Assembly: GCA_021018815.1 (NCBI GenBank)
Contig: JAITYX010000062.1
Coordinates: forward strand, 3,129,501-3,193,500
Reading direction: 5' to 3'
From: Talinum fruticosum
Lineage: Eukaryota > Streptophyta > Magnoliopsida > Caryophyllales > Talinaceae
DNA length: 64,000 nucleotides
A program made the translations under genes and the position numbers. Shown piece by piece: positions 51,472 to 63,626 of the stretch (within the stretch, counting starts at the first letter, position 1; each line of letters starts with the position of its first letter). Under the pieces are notes generated by a model. It saw only the letters and a list, made by a program, of their open reading frames with translations, was not told the origin of the DNA and did no database searches.

Positions 51472-54400
51472 TGTGAAAGATATATGGTGGAATGACTCAT
51501 TAATATGAGAGTCTAACATTCTATATATATAGGAGATAACGCAGAAAAATAATTTACAATTATTTTATGTACAATAATATCTCTAATACTCTATTACGCC
51601 CCCTCAAGCTGATCGGGAGGACGCACGGACAACTTGGACTTAAGAAATTGAAACTGTTGAGAGGACAACCCTTTAGTGAAGATGTCCTTAATCTAAGAAG
51701 TAATAGGGATATATCGCACAACGAGATCTCCATCGGCAACCCGTTCTCGAACAAAGTGATAATCCACAGCTATATGTTTGTTGCGGTCGTGATTAATCGG
51801 ATTAACAGATCATATATGTAGCATTGATATTATCACAATATAACCGCACAAGAGTGACAAGAGTGATACCAACATCAAACAAAAACTTGCGAAGCCAAAG
51901 TGTCTCAACAACTATATAACCAAAAGCACGATACTCGGCTTGATTGAATGATTTGGAAATTGTGGGTTGCTTTTTAGAATGCCAAGATATGAGATTAGGA
52001 CCAAAATAAATTGCATAGCTTGTGGTAGAGCAATAGGTGTCACGACAACTAGCCCAGTCAAGCATAAGAATAAGCAATAATAACCGACGGTGAAGAGGCA
52101 GCACGAAGAAAAAGCCTATGTTCAAGAGTTCCCTACAAATACCTGAAAATACGCTTCACAAGCATGCGGAAGAGTAATACGGGAGCGTACATGAATTGGG
52201 AAACTACATACACTGCATAAGTAATATGAGGTCGAGTCATTGCAAGGCACCTACCATACTTCAGTACTCGATCAGCAAGCACTTCACCGTCTATAAGGGA
52301 TAGGGTGGTTCGAGCATCGAAGGAGTTTTAACAGAGGTACAAGTTTGAAGCTGAAATTTATGTAAGAGATCCAAAACATATTTCTGCTGTGTCAAAAATA
52401 ATCCGAAGGAGATCGAACCACCTGAATGACAAGAAAATAACTTAGGTTCCCAAGATCTTTCATGGCAAACCGACCGGCAAGGGAATTAATAAAAAATTGC
52501 AGTAAGGTGGATTAACTACCAGTCAAAATAATGTCATCCACATAAAGAAAGAGAATGAGGACATGACTACCAAGTGCAAAAACAAACATGGAGGTGTCAG
52601 CATTGCTACATACAAAACCATGAGACAAAAGGAAACTGCTAAAGCAATGAAACCAGGCACAAGGAGCCTGTTTCAAGCCATAGAGCCTCTTCTTAAAGCG
52701 ACACATATGGGTAGGGAAGTCAGGATGAACAAACCCAGGGGTTGTTTCATATGAACTGTCTCAGTAAAATGTCCATGTAAAAAGACATTCTTGACATCAA
52801 GTCTGTCGAATGGGCCAATGAAAAGTAACAATAAGAATCAGAACAAAACGAATAGTAGCGAGGCTTAACAATAGGCTTGAAAGTCTTATGGTAGTCAATA
52901 CTTGGTTATTGGTGAAACCCCTGTGCTACAAGTCGAGCTTTGTACCTCTCCATGATACCATCAGATCGGTATTTAATCTTGTAAACCCATTTACTACCAA
53001 CTAAATTAAGATCCTGTTGGGATGGAACCAAATCCCATGTGATATTAGCAATCAAAGAATTATACTACTCGGTCATGGCTTCCTTCCATTTGGAATGTCT
53101 GGAAGCTTATAAAAACATGTATGTTCAACTTCAACAAGACCAACATTAAGGGACAGGAGACGCTTAGGTTTGGTAATGCTAGACTTGGACTGAGTTTGCA
53201 TAGGGTGAACATTGGTGGACCGAGACATAAGGACACTCAAAAAGGCAACAGGACCCGATGACCGACTTATAGAATCGCTAGTATGAGCAAGGGGGTCCGA
53301 CGCAATAGGGGATGGAACAGACACAAGACCAAGGGCAGAGGGAGAGGGAACGAAGCGGTGTCGGGCTCGGGAGTGACATGGGTCATAGACGTTGGGTTAG
53401 GGTCGAGACTCGACGAGGATGAAGAGGCTAACGGAAGAGAGTGAGACACCTCAACAACAGAAGAAGTTGGCTCGGCACAACGTGGGAGAGAGGACCAAAG
53501 ATTGGGTTGGCCCAGTCGTCACAACAACCGTACGGGAGACCAAACCGGAGGGAGAGATGTAAGACAAGACAACCAAGGCACGAGTTGGAGTGAAACAAAA
53601 TATATCCTTTAGTACAAAAGGAACATTAGAAAACGAACTAGAGATAAGTTTAGGAAAAAGATAATATTTTCATTAAATTGTACATTTCTACTCACATAAA
53701 CACGACCTGTTAGGGGATTTAAACAACGATACCCCATATAATAAGGAGCATATCCCAGAAAAACACGATGAACAGACCGAGGAGAGAGTTTATTGGACGC
53801 CTTTGCAACAAAATTTGGAAAACATGAGCAACCAAAAGGTTTAAGAAAACCATAATCAGGCGGACCACCAAATAAAAGCCCAATGATGAATGATTTTGCA
53901 ATACAGGTGTAGGTAAGTGATTGATCGTATACACAGTTATAAGAGCAGACATCAAGCAAAAATTGAGCACGCATGAAAGCATCAATTAGGAATGCACATA
54001 TGGTGATGCTTACGCTCAGCAACCCCATTCTGTTGTTGTGTATCAGGGCAAGATTTTCGAAAAGGACCCCTTTTGAAGAAAATGAGCAAAAAGAGGGGAG
54101 TTATCAAACTCTTTGCCTCCCATCACTCTGAAACATTTTAATTTTGAAAATAAAAAGATTTTCAACTAAAGCCTAAAAATTGCAAAAAATTGAACATATT
54201 TCAGATTTCAATTGCATAGGATAAATCCGAGTAAACCTAGTAAAATCATCAACAAACACAACAAGATATCGAAAACCTTCATGTGAAAGCCATGGTGATT
54301 GCCAAACATCTAAATGTATTAATTCAAGAGGGGAAACAGATCTATGTTCCGCTAATGTAAGGGAAGAGTATGTGACTTTGCCAAATGACAAGTCGTACAA

Positions 54401-56715
54401 GTATCACGAAAACGATTTGTAAGTTTAACATATTTATTTATCCTAAGTAAATCCAAAACTTGAGCTCCATAGTGTCCTAGTCTCCGATTCTAAGTATCGC
54501 CAGTCTCACTCGTGAGCTCGGTTAGCTGAAAGATGTGGTGTCTCAATGGGTACACGTAAGGGATAAACATTTCCTACACTCGGGGCTTGCAAAAGAACAT
54601 CACCCAAAGTGTTGTCCTTTACGTGAAACATAATCAGTATGAAAGGTGACATGACAATTATTATCTCGACATAACTGTTTGACCGACAGGAGGTTATGCT
54701 GAAGTTGAGGCACATGATAAACAGGTTTTAAAAGAAGTGGCCGAGAAACAGCTTTGCAATGACAGAGTACCAACATTAGAAATAGGTAACAAGGTTCCAT
54801 TTCCAACCCGAACCTTAATAGTACCAAAGTAAGCAGATTTAGAAAATAGCTTACCATCATCGAGCATCATGTGAGAAGCCGCTGCTGAATCAGGATACCA
54901 CAGCTTGTTCACCATTTTCAATTGGATTGAAAGTAGCAAATGCAGGAAGTGCTGGTTGTCGACGAAGTTAATAACAATTGGGGCAATCGTCGCGAGAATT
55001 TCCCGAGTATGACAAATCGGCAAACAACATTAGGATGGGAACCTAACATCCCTTCAGAATAGTTAGTGCCTACATGGAAGTAGTTAGTACACAAAATAGA
55101 AGGCCCAAAAGTACAAGATAATGACCCGACTGAATTACTAAATGCAATACCTATAGGCGCACTCCTAAAAGAGGCTTGACCAGAAGAATTGTTGCGGTTG
55201 GAGGCTTGCTGATGGTTGTTGCGATTATGATTGCGATTGTTCCGACCCCCTTTACCTTTGTTGTAGTGGCTAGAGTTTCCTTTCCTGCAGCCAGATGAGC
55301 TCGAAGATGCACCCCCGAATTAGAAGCATCACTCTTTGGTGCGAAGTAGCCGAGATGAGGGAGGCGAATGCCCGATGCATTGGTGATCACGGGCACGCCC
55401 AAATCTAAGTCGTTGCTTGTAAAAGATAAGTTTGGAGTGCAGGTCATCAAAAGTGTGAACACCGAGTAAGCGTGGAGTAGGCAGTGACAAAGGTATGATA
55501 CTCGGAAGGGAGCCTAACAATAGTAAACTAAATCAGTTTTGAGTCTATAACGGGGACCGAATAGCAGCAAGGGAATTAGCTATATTCTTAATGGTTCGAA
55601 TATAATCATCCATGGACTGATTTTTCCCCGTAGAAACATGACTAAGCATTCGTTTAAGGTCTAAAGCCCGAGCTAAACTAGTAGTGTTGAACCGAGACTC
55701 TAGGTGTTGCCAAATTTGAAGGGAACGAGCCAAACTACGAACTTCACTTAAAGTTTCAAGGGAGATAGTAGCAAAAATCCAAGCACGCAACAACCGATCA
55801 ACTCGTAACCAATAAAAGTAATTAGGAATTACAACCGAACAACCCGGGGCAACAATTAAGTGATACGACAGTTGTGAAATAGAACCATCAAGCATGCCAC
55901 CGATATGATGCATAATAGTGAAAGAGGATAATTGCTCTCGCCAAGATAAATAATCATCAACCGAACGAAGAATAATCGTAATGTAATTTGTGATATTTAC
56001 CGTCCAAAGAGACGATGGAAGGGGCGGCATACCACTCGATGGCGGTGGAGCAAAGGTACCGGCGGCGAAGTCTTCGGCGATGACTGGGGCAGTGGCGGAG
56101 AACACCTACGATGCAAAGAGAGCAGGCGGAACCGATGGAGAAGGCATGCACCAGGTAAGAGCCCCAGTGAAAGGCGCCGATGGTGGTGGCTTGAGCCCAG
56201 CCGCTGGGCGAGGTGGTGGAAAAGCGAACCCAATGGCGGCCGCAGCGTGGGCGACAGAGCCCACTGTAGTGGGAACCGAAGGAGAGGCATAAACCCGGGG
56301 AGAAGAGAGGGAGTTGGACGCCAGCGAAGGGTTCACGAAGGAGGCACTCGTTCGGAGGGGTAGTGCAGGCGACCGAGACGACGGCGGCGGAAGCGGCCGG
56401 CGGCGAGTCGAGGTGAGGGCAGCCATGAAGAAGAGAGAAGGCTAGGATTAGGGTTCTTCTTGGGTGCGTGCAATCGGGAGAAAGCAGCATGTTTTTTTTT
56501 TTTGGTGATAGTGGACGGCTGCTAGGGTTGCACTAGGGTGTTTTCTTAAGGAAGAAGAAAACTAGAGATTTTGAATCGAGCTTTTGGTTTTGATATCATG
56601 TGAAATATATATGGCGGAATGATTCACCAATGTGGGAGTCCGGCATTTTATATATATAAGAGATAATACAGAAAAATAACTTACAATTATTTTATGTATA
56701 ATAATATCTCTATTA
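51472..56715 (-). mobile_element. Copia retrotransposon with short (~120-bp) LTRs
   Basis: The LTRs are 51472-51596 (125 bp) and 56599-56715 (117 bp), differing mainly by one 8-base duplication. GGCAC (51467-51471) and GGCAT (56716-56720) are a 4-of-5 target duplication. On the minus strand TGATATCAAAACC adjoins the 5' LTR as a primer-site candidate, and TTGAGGGGGCG is the polypurine tract by the 3' LTR. It is inserted directly behind RLK6 exon 4. Confidence 0.9.
51800..56105 (-). pseudogene. Copia gag-pol polyprotein relic
   Basis: Minus strand from 56105: a UBN2-type gag (SLQIWQHLESRFNTTSLARA at about 55680-55740), a zinc-knuckle remnant at about 54990, and protease with DSAAASHM (about 54880). 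Then come the integrase core (HLDVWQSPWLSHEGFRY, about 54270-54320) and its C-terminal part with GFLKPFGCSCFPNF (about 53810-53850). Reverse transcriptase follows with LYGLKQAPCAW and YVDDIILTGS (about 52515-52690), then RNase H with NQAEYRAFG (51802-52125). Integrase before reverse transcriptase is the Copia order. Many stops and frameshifts make it inactive. Confidence 0.85.
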
Positions 56716-56885
56716 GGCATGAACATACTTGTGTTAAGGTAGCAATAGTCATGCAGTTGTTCCATTCTCCCTTGCACTCTCTTACAATACTTTCGGTTAA
56801 GCAAGAAGATGGACTTCACACTAAACATAGTGAACTGAACTTGTATTCCATGAGATACACACAATCAAGCTAGCCTGGGTGAAGT

Positions 56886-56990
56886 ACTGTAGCATCATTG
56901 ATGACTTGTGCCGTGTCCTCTTATACCTTCACAGGGATTCTTGATTAAACAATAATGCATAGAGATCTGGCAGCAAGCAATATTTTGTCT
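56886..56990 (+). pseudogene. RLK6 relic, exon 5
   Basis: Reading +, [16 protein letters not shown] is followed by a stop and, after a damaged stretch, HRDLAASNIL, the catalytic loop of exon 5. The loop residue after Leu is Ala rather than Lys. The match ends near 56990 and module C sequence follows. Exons 6 and 7 are absent. Confidence 0.8.
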
Positions 56991-57763
56991 ACATTTTTTC
57001 CACCAAAGAAAAGGAAAAAGAATTAGAAAGCAAGGATGCTCTCAGGCAAATGCGAATTCATTGAACATGTGACGGTTGAACCACAAAATAATTCAAATTA
57101 GAACATGTCAGTTCAAAATGACAAGCACGTGAAACATACTTCGCTCATACAAATAGAGATCCGTTGCTCACAGGAGACCAATTTGAGAATAGAAAAGATT
57201 AGATATTCCCTGATATTTGAAACAGATAAGAACCTTCATTAACCGTCCCCCCTCCCAGAGAGAGAGAGAGAGAATGAATCAACAAGGTAGAGATTCTGTC
57301 TTTCCATGAAACAATTCAAACCTGAACATCTCAGTCTAACCTGTAAAGTTGATGGAATAAATGGAAGTTTAGTGCTTACAGAAAACTAATGGAGGAAAAG
57401 AAAATTTTAAGGCTGGAGATATCTTTGCCTTCTTCTTGACCGAATACAATCGAAAAGCATAGCAAAATAACATAATTTTGAAGGGTGGCTAAAAATTGTG
57501 AAACGGAAGATCAGAACAGAATTTTTTGTAGTGCTTGCAGCATATGTAAAGATCAGTTGAGAACACTTCCATTTATGTTACAGTAAAAGGTTCCAGCTTT
57601 TTAGGATCCAGTTTGTTATTAGGTAGAGCATTCAGGAATTCTTTCACAGCAATGAATATATATAGTGTTTTGATGTGAATATAATTTTCCCATCTTTCTC
57701 TAATCTTCAATAAACTTTTCACAAATAAAAAAATAAATAAAGACTCACTCTGCGACACTTTTA

Positions 57764-58255
57764 GGCTCTATTTAATTCTAAGAAAATAAGTTTGAAAGAA
57801 AGTTTAAATGAAAAAAAATGAGGAGGAAAAAAAGTAAGGAAAAATAATTTTTTTCTTGTGTTTGGTTCAAGGAAAATAGATGGAAAAAAATTATAATAAT
57901 TTTTCAACATCTTGTCCATCCACCATTGTCATAAAGAGAAGGCAGAAAATTCTCAGTAGCAAGTCACTCTATTTTTCTTATCTATCCACCATTGTCATGA
58001 AAAAGAGAGATAATTCTCAATTATTTTAATTGAAACCCTCTTTTTGTGTCTTTCTTTCACTATATGAAATTTTCCTTCCATTTTCCTCTCAATTTTGGAA
58101 GGAAAACATCATTGACCAAATTGACAAAATTTTTCATAATTTTTTCCTTCAAACTTTTTTTCTCTCCTTTTTCTTTAATTCAAACAAGGGAATGGAAAAT
58201 TTTTTTTTCCATATTTTTTTCTTTCTTTTTAATTTTTCTAGATTCAAATGGAGTC
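57764..58255. mobile_element. PIF/Harbinger (Tourist-like) MITE in module C
   Basis: TTA stands on both sides (57761-57763 and 58256-58258). The ends are inverted: GGCTCTATTTAATTCTAAG and the complement of GACTCCATTTGAATCTAG. Module B (35461-35475) and module A (33201-33215) show the site with a single TTA and no element. 492 bp, AT-rich, non-coding. Confidence 0.92.
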
Positions 58256-58437
58256 TTACTGCCACATTGCCTATAGCTATATAAGTTTAGGAAACCACGC
58301 GATAAACATTGCCAATGTGTAAATCAGACATGCTTATATGAATCTTTGACATAAAAACAAGAACCTGAAGTTACAGTCTTAATGTGCCTTAGAAAAACTA
58401 TATTAAGCAATAATTTGATGTTTGGTTCTCTCATAAT

Positions 58438-59146
58438 TGTTAGGAAATAGAGCAAAGTATGTATAGCAAAAGCAGGTAGGGTGTGAAAATATTAAGAAAT
58501 TAAGCAAGAAGGTAAGAGTAAAATGGACACCGAAATTCACATGGAAACCTAAAATAAGGAAAAAAAACTACGGTCGGAAATAAGAAATCCACAAAACGAA
58601 TTTAGTACAAGATTCAATCTCAATGAGCATGAAAGTACAACAAGACTAGAACAATAAGAGATTACAAATACTTTCAAACATTGCTCATAACACGTAAAAG
58701 TGGACAATAAAGATAAATCCACAAAGAGAAATGGTGTAGAAATGTGGATTTTTTTTTAATAGCATGTGGATGATTTTAGATGATATTGGGATGGTTTGGT
58801 GAATGAAAATGATAGGATTTATAATGGAGGTTGAAGTCAAAGTCATTTTTAGCAATAAACAATGATATAAACGTAGCAATAAACTTGCAATAAACTCCAA
58901 ATAACAGTTGAAAGAAACCCCAACGGATGAAGACAAACGGCCAAAAACACAAAGCTGCAACAAAAAGACTACTGGCACCCAACGCGGGCCATGTCCATTG
59001 ACGCGGCCAGCCCGTGTTGGGTGTTGGAGCCTTCAACTCGGGTCGTTTTTTAACACGGCCCGTTTCTCCTCAAGCATGGTCTGCCTGCAGTGATAAAGGG
59101 AGTATAGGAGTGGTTTTTTAGTGAAATTTGGCAACCACACCTAACA
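58438..59146 (-). mobile_element. Solo Copia LTR in module C
   Basis: It starts TGTTAGGAAATAG, ends CCTAACA, and is flanked by ATAAT (58433-58437 and 59147-59151). It is orthologous in position to the LTR at 35645-36316 and belongs to the LTR family at 23267. The dyad at 58976-59023 has a 14-bp stem with one mismatch. Confidence 0.88.
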
Positions 59147-60342
59147 ATAATGTATGGTATGTTCAAGGCTGATTAAATACAATGTACTAACCAGAGAATT
59201 ACTTAGAAAGCTATAAGATATGGACAAAAAGGTCCAACCTAATTTAATAGATTCATCGCCAATAATTCCTCCCATTCAAGCAAAGCTCCAGCATATTTAA
59301 ATCCGTGTCTGAGAGATAGTTTTTCCACCTAGGCTACTACCAACTCATCCAGGAGGAGATTCTATATAACAGGTATGGTTCTCATTTTTCTAAAGCATTT
59401 AAACAGATTTACTCCATCAACTCTTTAGGAACGTAACAAGTCTTGCCAAGCATACAAAGACTAAGGGAATGACATGACAGAGAATAAGTTAGACCTTGCA
59501 AGCCATTAATAACCATTAATAACCAGTCCTTCTGTTTACTTACAAGCATTCCCGGAGTGATCAACCAGCAGTTAGAACATATAAAATGACCTGCAACTAC
59601 AACAATAGGGAACCTATGAAAGCAAGTATTGAATATATAATGAAATCGACAACCACCAAAGAGTCCTCCAGTGGTTGATGTATGGCAGAGATAGGGGGCA
59701 GTTGAGGTAGGAGAGGGATTGGTAACTTTCACACGAGGGAAAGGCTGACATCGAGTTCGAACTTTTGTCCATATTATAACACAGTGGACTTTAGACCATG
59801 ATAGTACTAGCCAAAGTGGCACTAATTTAAGTATTAGTGCATCATCAAAGATTGATTACCAACGTCTCAACCAATTTGTGCACAAACTGCATCAACACTC
59901 AATTCAACTCTCTTTCTTTAAGTAATAACCATTTTTCTCAGGAAAGAATGGCTTCTTCTGCAAGAACATGCCCTTTAGAGTTTCCTGCAAGACTCATGCA
60001 GAAAGTTTCCAATGGAAAAGCTCTCTGTGGATTTGCCCATCAGTTGCCATGGACTGGACATGGTTTATTTTTCTCAAATGAAGTTGAAGACACTAATGAG
60101 GATATGTTTTAATTTGACCCGCACGTTATTTGCCTTGCTTGATTATAAATTTGAGCGATCATTTTCATATGTAATTAGAGATATTAAAAGGCGAGGACGT
60201 AAATCCCACTAACACAAAAATATTCTGTCTTTCATAGGGTAGCTTGATGATCTGTAGATCACTACCTGCTCCTGCAAGTAGAAATTCTATACATGAATGC
60301 TCTTATTTAATCAAATCATTTCCTAATATCAAATATCCATTA

Positions 60343-60352
60343 CTTTATATCT
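60343..60352 (+). promoter_or_regulatory. Possible TATA box of RLK5
   Basis: CTTTATATCT lies 178 bases upstream of the RLK5 start codon and is conserved at the same relative place before RLK4 (about 38046). The position would allow a leader of about 150 bases. It is inferred from sequence only. Confidence 0.3.
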
Positions 60353-60529
60353 ATGCAGACAAGATATGTAGGTTTTGCTCAGCGTATAAGGACAAAGAGA
60401 TGGAAAAACAAAAGACTAGACTTAGGCATGGAAGTCCTCAGCATAGAGCATAAAATGCTAGAAAACATGAAGTAGACCACACACACACACATGAAGAGAG
60501 ACAGAGAGAGAGAAATACAGGGAGGGTCA

Positions 60530-63500
60530 ATGGCTTCTCTTTATGTCCTCCTGGTCGTGTTATTGTGTTATATTTCTAGGGAGCCATGCTTGGCTGAAAA
60601 CAACACTATCACAACCGACAAATTCCTCAAAGATCCTCAAGCTTTAGTATCCTCCAATGGTACTTTCAAGCTTGGATTCTTCAGCCCTGATCCCCGCTCT
60701 ACCCATCGTTATCTCGGGATATGGTTCAACAAAATTTCTATGATGACCATTGTATGGGTAGCCAATCGAGATAAACCCATAAATGATTCTTCTGGTGTTC
60801 TGAAAATATCTGATGATGGAAACCTACAGTTAATCAGTGGGCACAATGACATCATTTGGTCATCAAACCTGCCAAATATGCCTGTTCTGAATTCCACTGC
60901 ACATCTCCTGGATTCAGGGAACCTTATTTTGTTACACTCTAACTCCAGTATTGATGCAAGTCTGAGACCCAGAATTGTATGGCAAAGCTTTGACCATCCC
61001 ACAGACACATTCTTGCCAGAAATGAGACTTCCACTTTCCGAAACTGATGATAAAAACAGTATCGCTTTGCAATCCTGGAGAAGCCCTCTGGACCCGTCTG
61101 ACGGAAGTTTCTCAGCCAGTGTAGGCACAAACAGCCTCCCGCAAGTTTTCGTTTGGAACAATGGTACTGCTTATTGGAGGAGTGGTCCATGGGATGGCAT
61201 TGTTTACACAGGAATTGATTCAGACGGGAATGGGTTTTCAATAGAGTATGACCGAGAATCTGGAAATGTTGAAACTTGGTTTTCCCCACACGATGCATCT
61301 CTGTTGCTGAACTACAAGCTCGATTCTCAAGGTACCCTCAAACTACTGAGCTGGAATCAGATTAACAAGAATTGGACTGTTGCATGGTCAGCCCCATCGG
61401 AATGCGAATTTTATGCCAAGTGTGGGCCGTTTGCCAGTTGCAACCACATGGGCTCCCCTATTTGCAAATGTTTGCGAGGCTTTCAACCAAAAAATGAGAC
61501 AGCATGGAGAAATGGAAACTGGTCCAGTGGGTGCATAAGGAGGACACAACTTCAATGTGGGGAACAAGAAGGAAAACAAGATGTGTTTCTGAGGCTGCAG
61601 AAGATGAAACTGCCTGACAATATTGAGAAGCAATCAGAAATCAATCAAGAAAGTTGCAGAAGGAAATGCTTAAATAATTGCTCGTGTTTAGCTTACGCAT
61701 ACTATGTGAGGATTGGATGTATGACATGGAGCAAAGACCTTATCAACACACAGGAATTCTCAGTTGCTGGCATTGATCTTTTTCTTCGCATAGCATCCTC
61801 AGAGCTAGGTAAAAGACATCTCGCCCTATATTTGTACATTCGAAATCTTACTATCAGTCAAGAACGTCATTATGTACTTTGAACATTGCATAATGGAAAA
61901 AATAAAAAATAACAATCAAAGCATCTCCCTTTCAGATGAGGGTGAAGCTCACAAAGAGACACTGATTATCGCATCAGTAGCTGTCATAGGAGGACTTGCA
62001 TTTATCATGTTCTTATGCTTTCTATGGAGGTGGATGACCCAAAGAGGTAAAATATATCCTGCATAAAATATTGACTCTCAGTCAAAATCGCATGTTAGAT
62101 GCCCCTGCACTTGTATTGATCATGATAGGGCTTCAAACAGGAAAAAGAGTGACAAGTGTGAATGAACACACATTGGGAGGTAGAATCGGGCAAGGTGAAC
62201 TCCAAGAGCCACCATTGTTTACTTTTGAAATGCTCAGGAAAGCAACAAACAATTTTCAAGACACTAACAAACTTGGAGAAGGTGGTTTCAGCAGAGTTTA
62301 CAAGGTAAATTCTGCATCTGATCATATCAGAACCAGTCTAAAACGAAGTACACTATTAACAATAAAATTTTCTTCTTTACCACTCTCTTACTAGGGACTT
62401 TTGGAAGATGGAAAAGAAATAGCAGTAAAAAGACTCTCACGAGCCTCTGAGCAAGGCCTGGTAGAGTTCATGAATGAAGTTGCAGTGATCTCTGAACTTC
62501 AGCATAAAAATCTTGTCAGGCTTCTGGGCTGCTGCATAAAAGGGGATGAAAAAATGTTTGTTTACGAGTACATGCCTAATAAAGGCCTTGATGCATTTCT
62601 CTTTGGTATGTGTGGAATTTTGTTGCTTCTATGTTGCAACATTTATGCAATTTTTCCATTTTCTAATCTTCAAGAAGAACTGGACCAACTGTATTTATAA
62701 TTTCTCTCCTAACAGGAAAATGAACTCTGAGCACAATGGACACTAACACTTGTCTTATGCCTGAATTTGCATTCATTTAGATCCTCAGAATCGAGAACTT
62801 CTACCTTGGAAAAAGCGTCGCAATATCATTGATGGCATATGTCGGGGCCTAGTGTACCTACACAGAGATTCCAGATTAAAGATTATTCACAGAGATCTGA
62901 CAGCGAGCAATATTTTATTGGATGATCGTCTCAATCCTAAAATTTCAGACTTTGGCACTGCAAGAATATTTACGGAAAACCAAGATGAGGCTAACACCAG
63001 AAGGGTGGTGGGAACTTAGTAAGTAAAACATTTGGTTTAGCACAACACGTTTGGTATAAACCTATCTTGGATAAATATAAACTCCTGACTGTAACTAACC
63101 ATGCAGCGGTTACATGTCTCCTGAATCTACAATGGGGCAATTCTCTGAAAAATCCGATGTATACAGCTTTGGTGTGATACTGTTGGAGATTGTCAGTGGG
63201 AGAAGCAACACTAGCTTCAACCGTATGCAGCATTCGTGCACACTTTTGGGATATGTAAGCGATCGAAACTGTAACCTATTCTGCAACTAAGCAGAACTAA
63301 TTTCTATTCCTGTAATCTCAATGTGGCTTTAATGTCTTCAGGCATGGAAATTGTGGAATGAGGAGAAAATTGTTTCATTTATTGATCCAACGATCTCACA
63401 GCCATGCTTCCAGGAAGACATTCTAAGGTGCATACACGTGGGACTATTATGTGTGCAGAAGCTTCCAAGAGATAGGCCAAAAATCTCCTCAATTTTAACC

Positions 63501-63626
63501 ATGCTCGATACAAGAACACACCTACAACATCCTGAAAGACCTGCCTTCACGGATTGGGAGACTTCTGATGACCAACAGGACAAGAACACTACTAGCTATT
63601 CTATCTCCATCATGCAGGGCCGATAA
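60530..63626 (+). CDS. RLK5: intact G-type lectin S-receptor-like Ser/Thr kinase (SD1-type), 811 aa
   Basis: Exons 60530-61808, 61936-62046, 62141-62304, 62395-62605, 62781-63018, 63107-63254 and 63342-63626 sum to 2436 nt, all GT-AG, with no internal stop. Residues 1-22 are a signal peptide; 24-155 bulb lectin ([10 protein letters not shown] at 151); about 205-320 S-locus glycoprotein (YWRSGPWDG at 215) and EGF-like cysteines; about 340-420 PAN; 436-457 transmembrane. The kinase starts near 505 ([10 protein letters not shown]), with ATP-binding K530, helix-C E546, catalytic loop H625-R-D-L-T629, and D645-F-G; APE reads SPE. The C-terminus SISIMQGR is typical of the family. Expected role: a plasma-membrane receptor kinase. 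T629 replaces the usual catalytic-loop lysine, so activity may be altered. An in-frame ATG at 60491 would add 13 residues before the signal peptide; 60530 is preferred because RLK3 and RLK4 start there. Confidence 0.93.

Larger units (their letters stand above)
57000..60529 (+). repeat. Duplicated upstream module C, leading into RLK5
   Basis: It aligns with module B over most of its length, and with 21760-22064 plus module A. It contains a private PIF-type MITE (57764-58255) and the solo Copia LTR shared with B (58438-59146). A hydrophobic minus-strand open stretch (about 59585-59690) and a short plus frame starting MASSARTCPLEF (59949) are also found in B; neither is assigned a function. Confidence 0.75.

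Noticed and set aside
56106..56490. Open frames on both strands at the start of the Copia element
   Set aside because: GC-rich 5' leader and gag start of the Copia element; the minus-strand gag frame explains the coding signal and the others are shadows.
59837..60112. Short + frame starting MASSARTCPLEF at 59949, also found at 37402 in module B
   Set aside because: Similarity between copies is explained by the segmental duplication. The frame diverges after about 30 codons in module B and no domain, splice partner or family is recognised.
63011..63021. Apparent stop codon (ACTTAG) after the VVGT motif in RLK5, also in RLK1, RLK2 and RLK4
   Set aside because: The TA belongs to the exon and the G starts a GTAAGT/GTGAGT donor; joined to the next exon (CGGTTAC...) it gives Tyr-Gly-Tyr. 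It is an intron border, not a stop.
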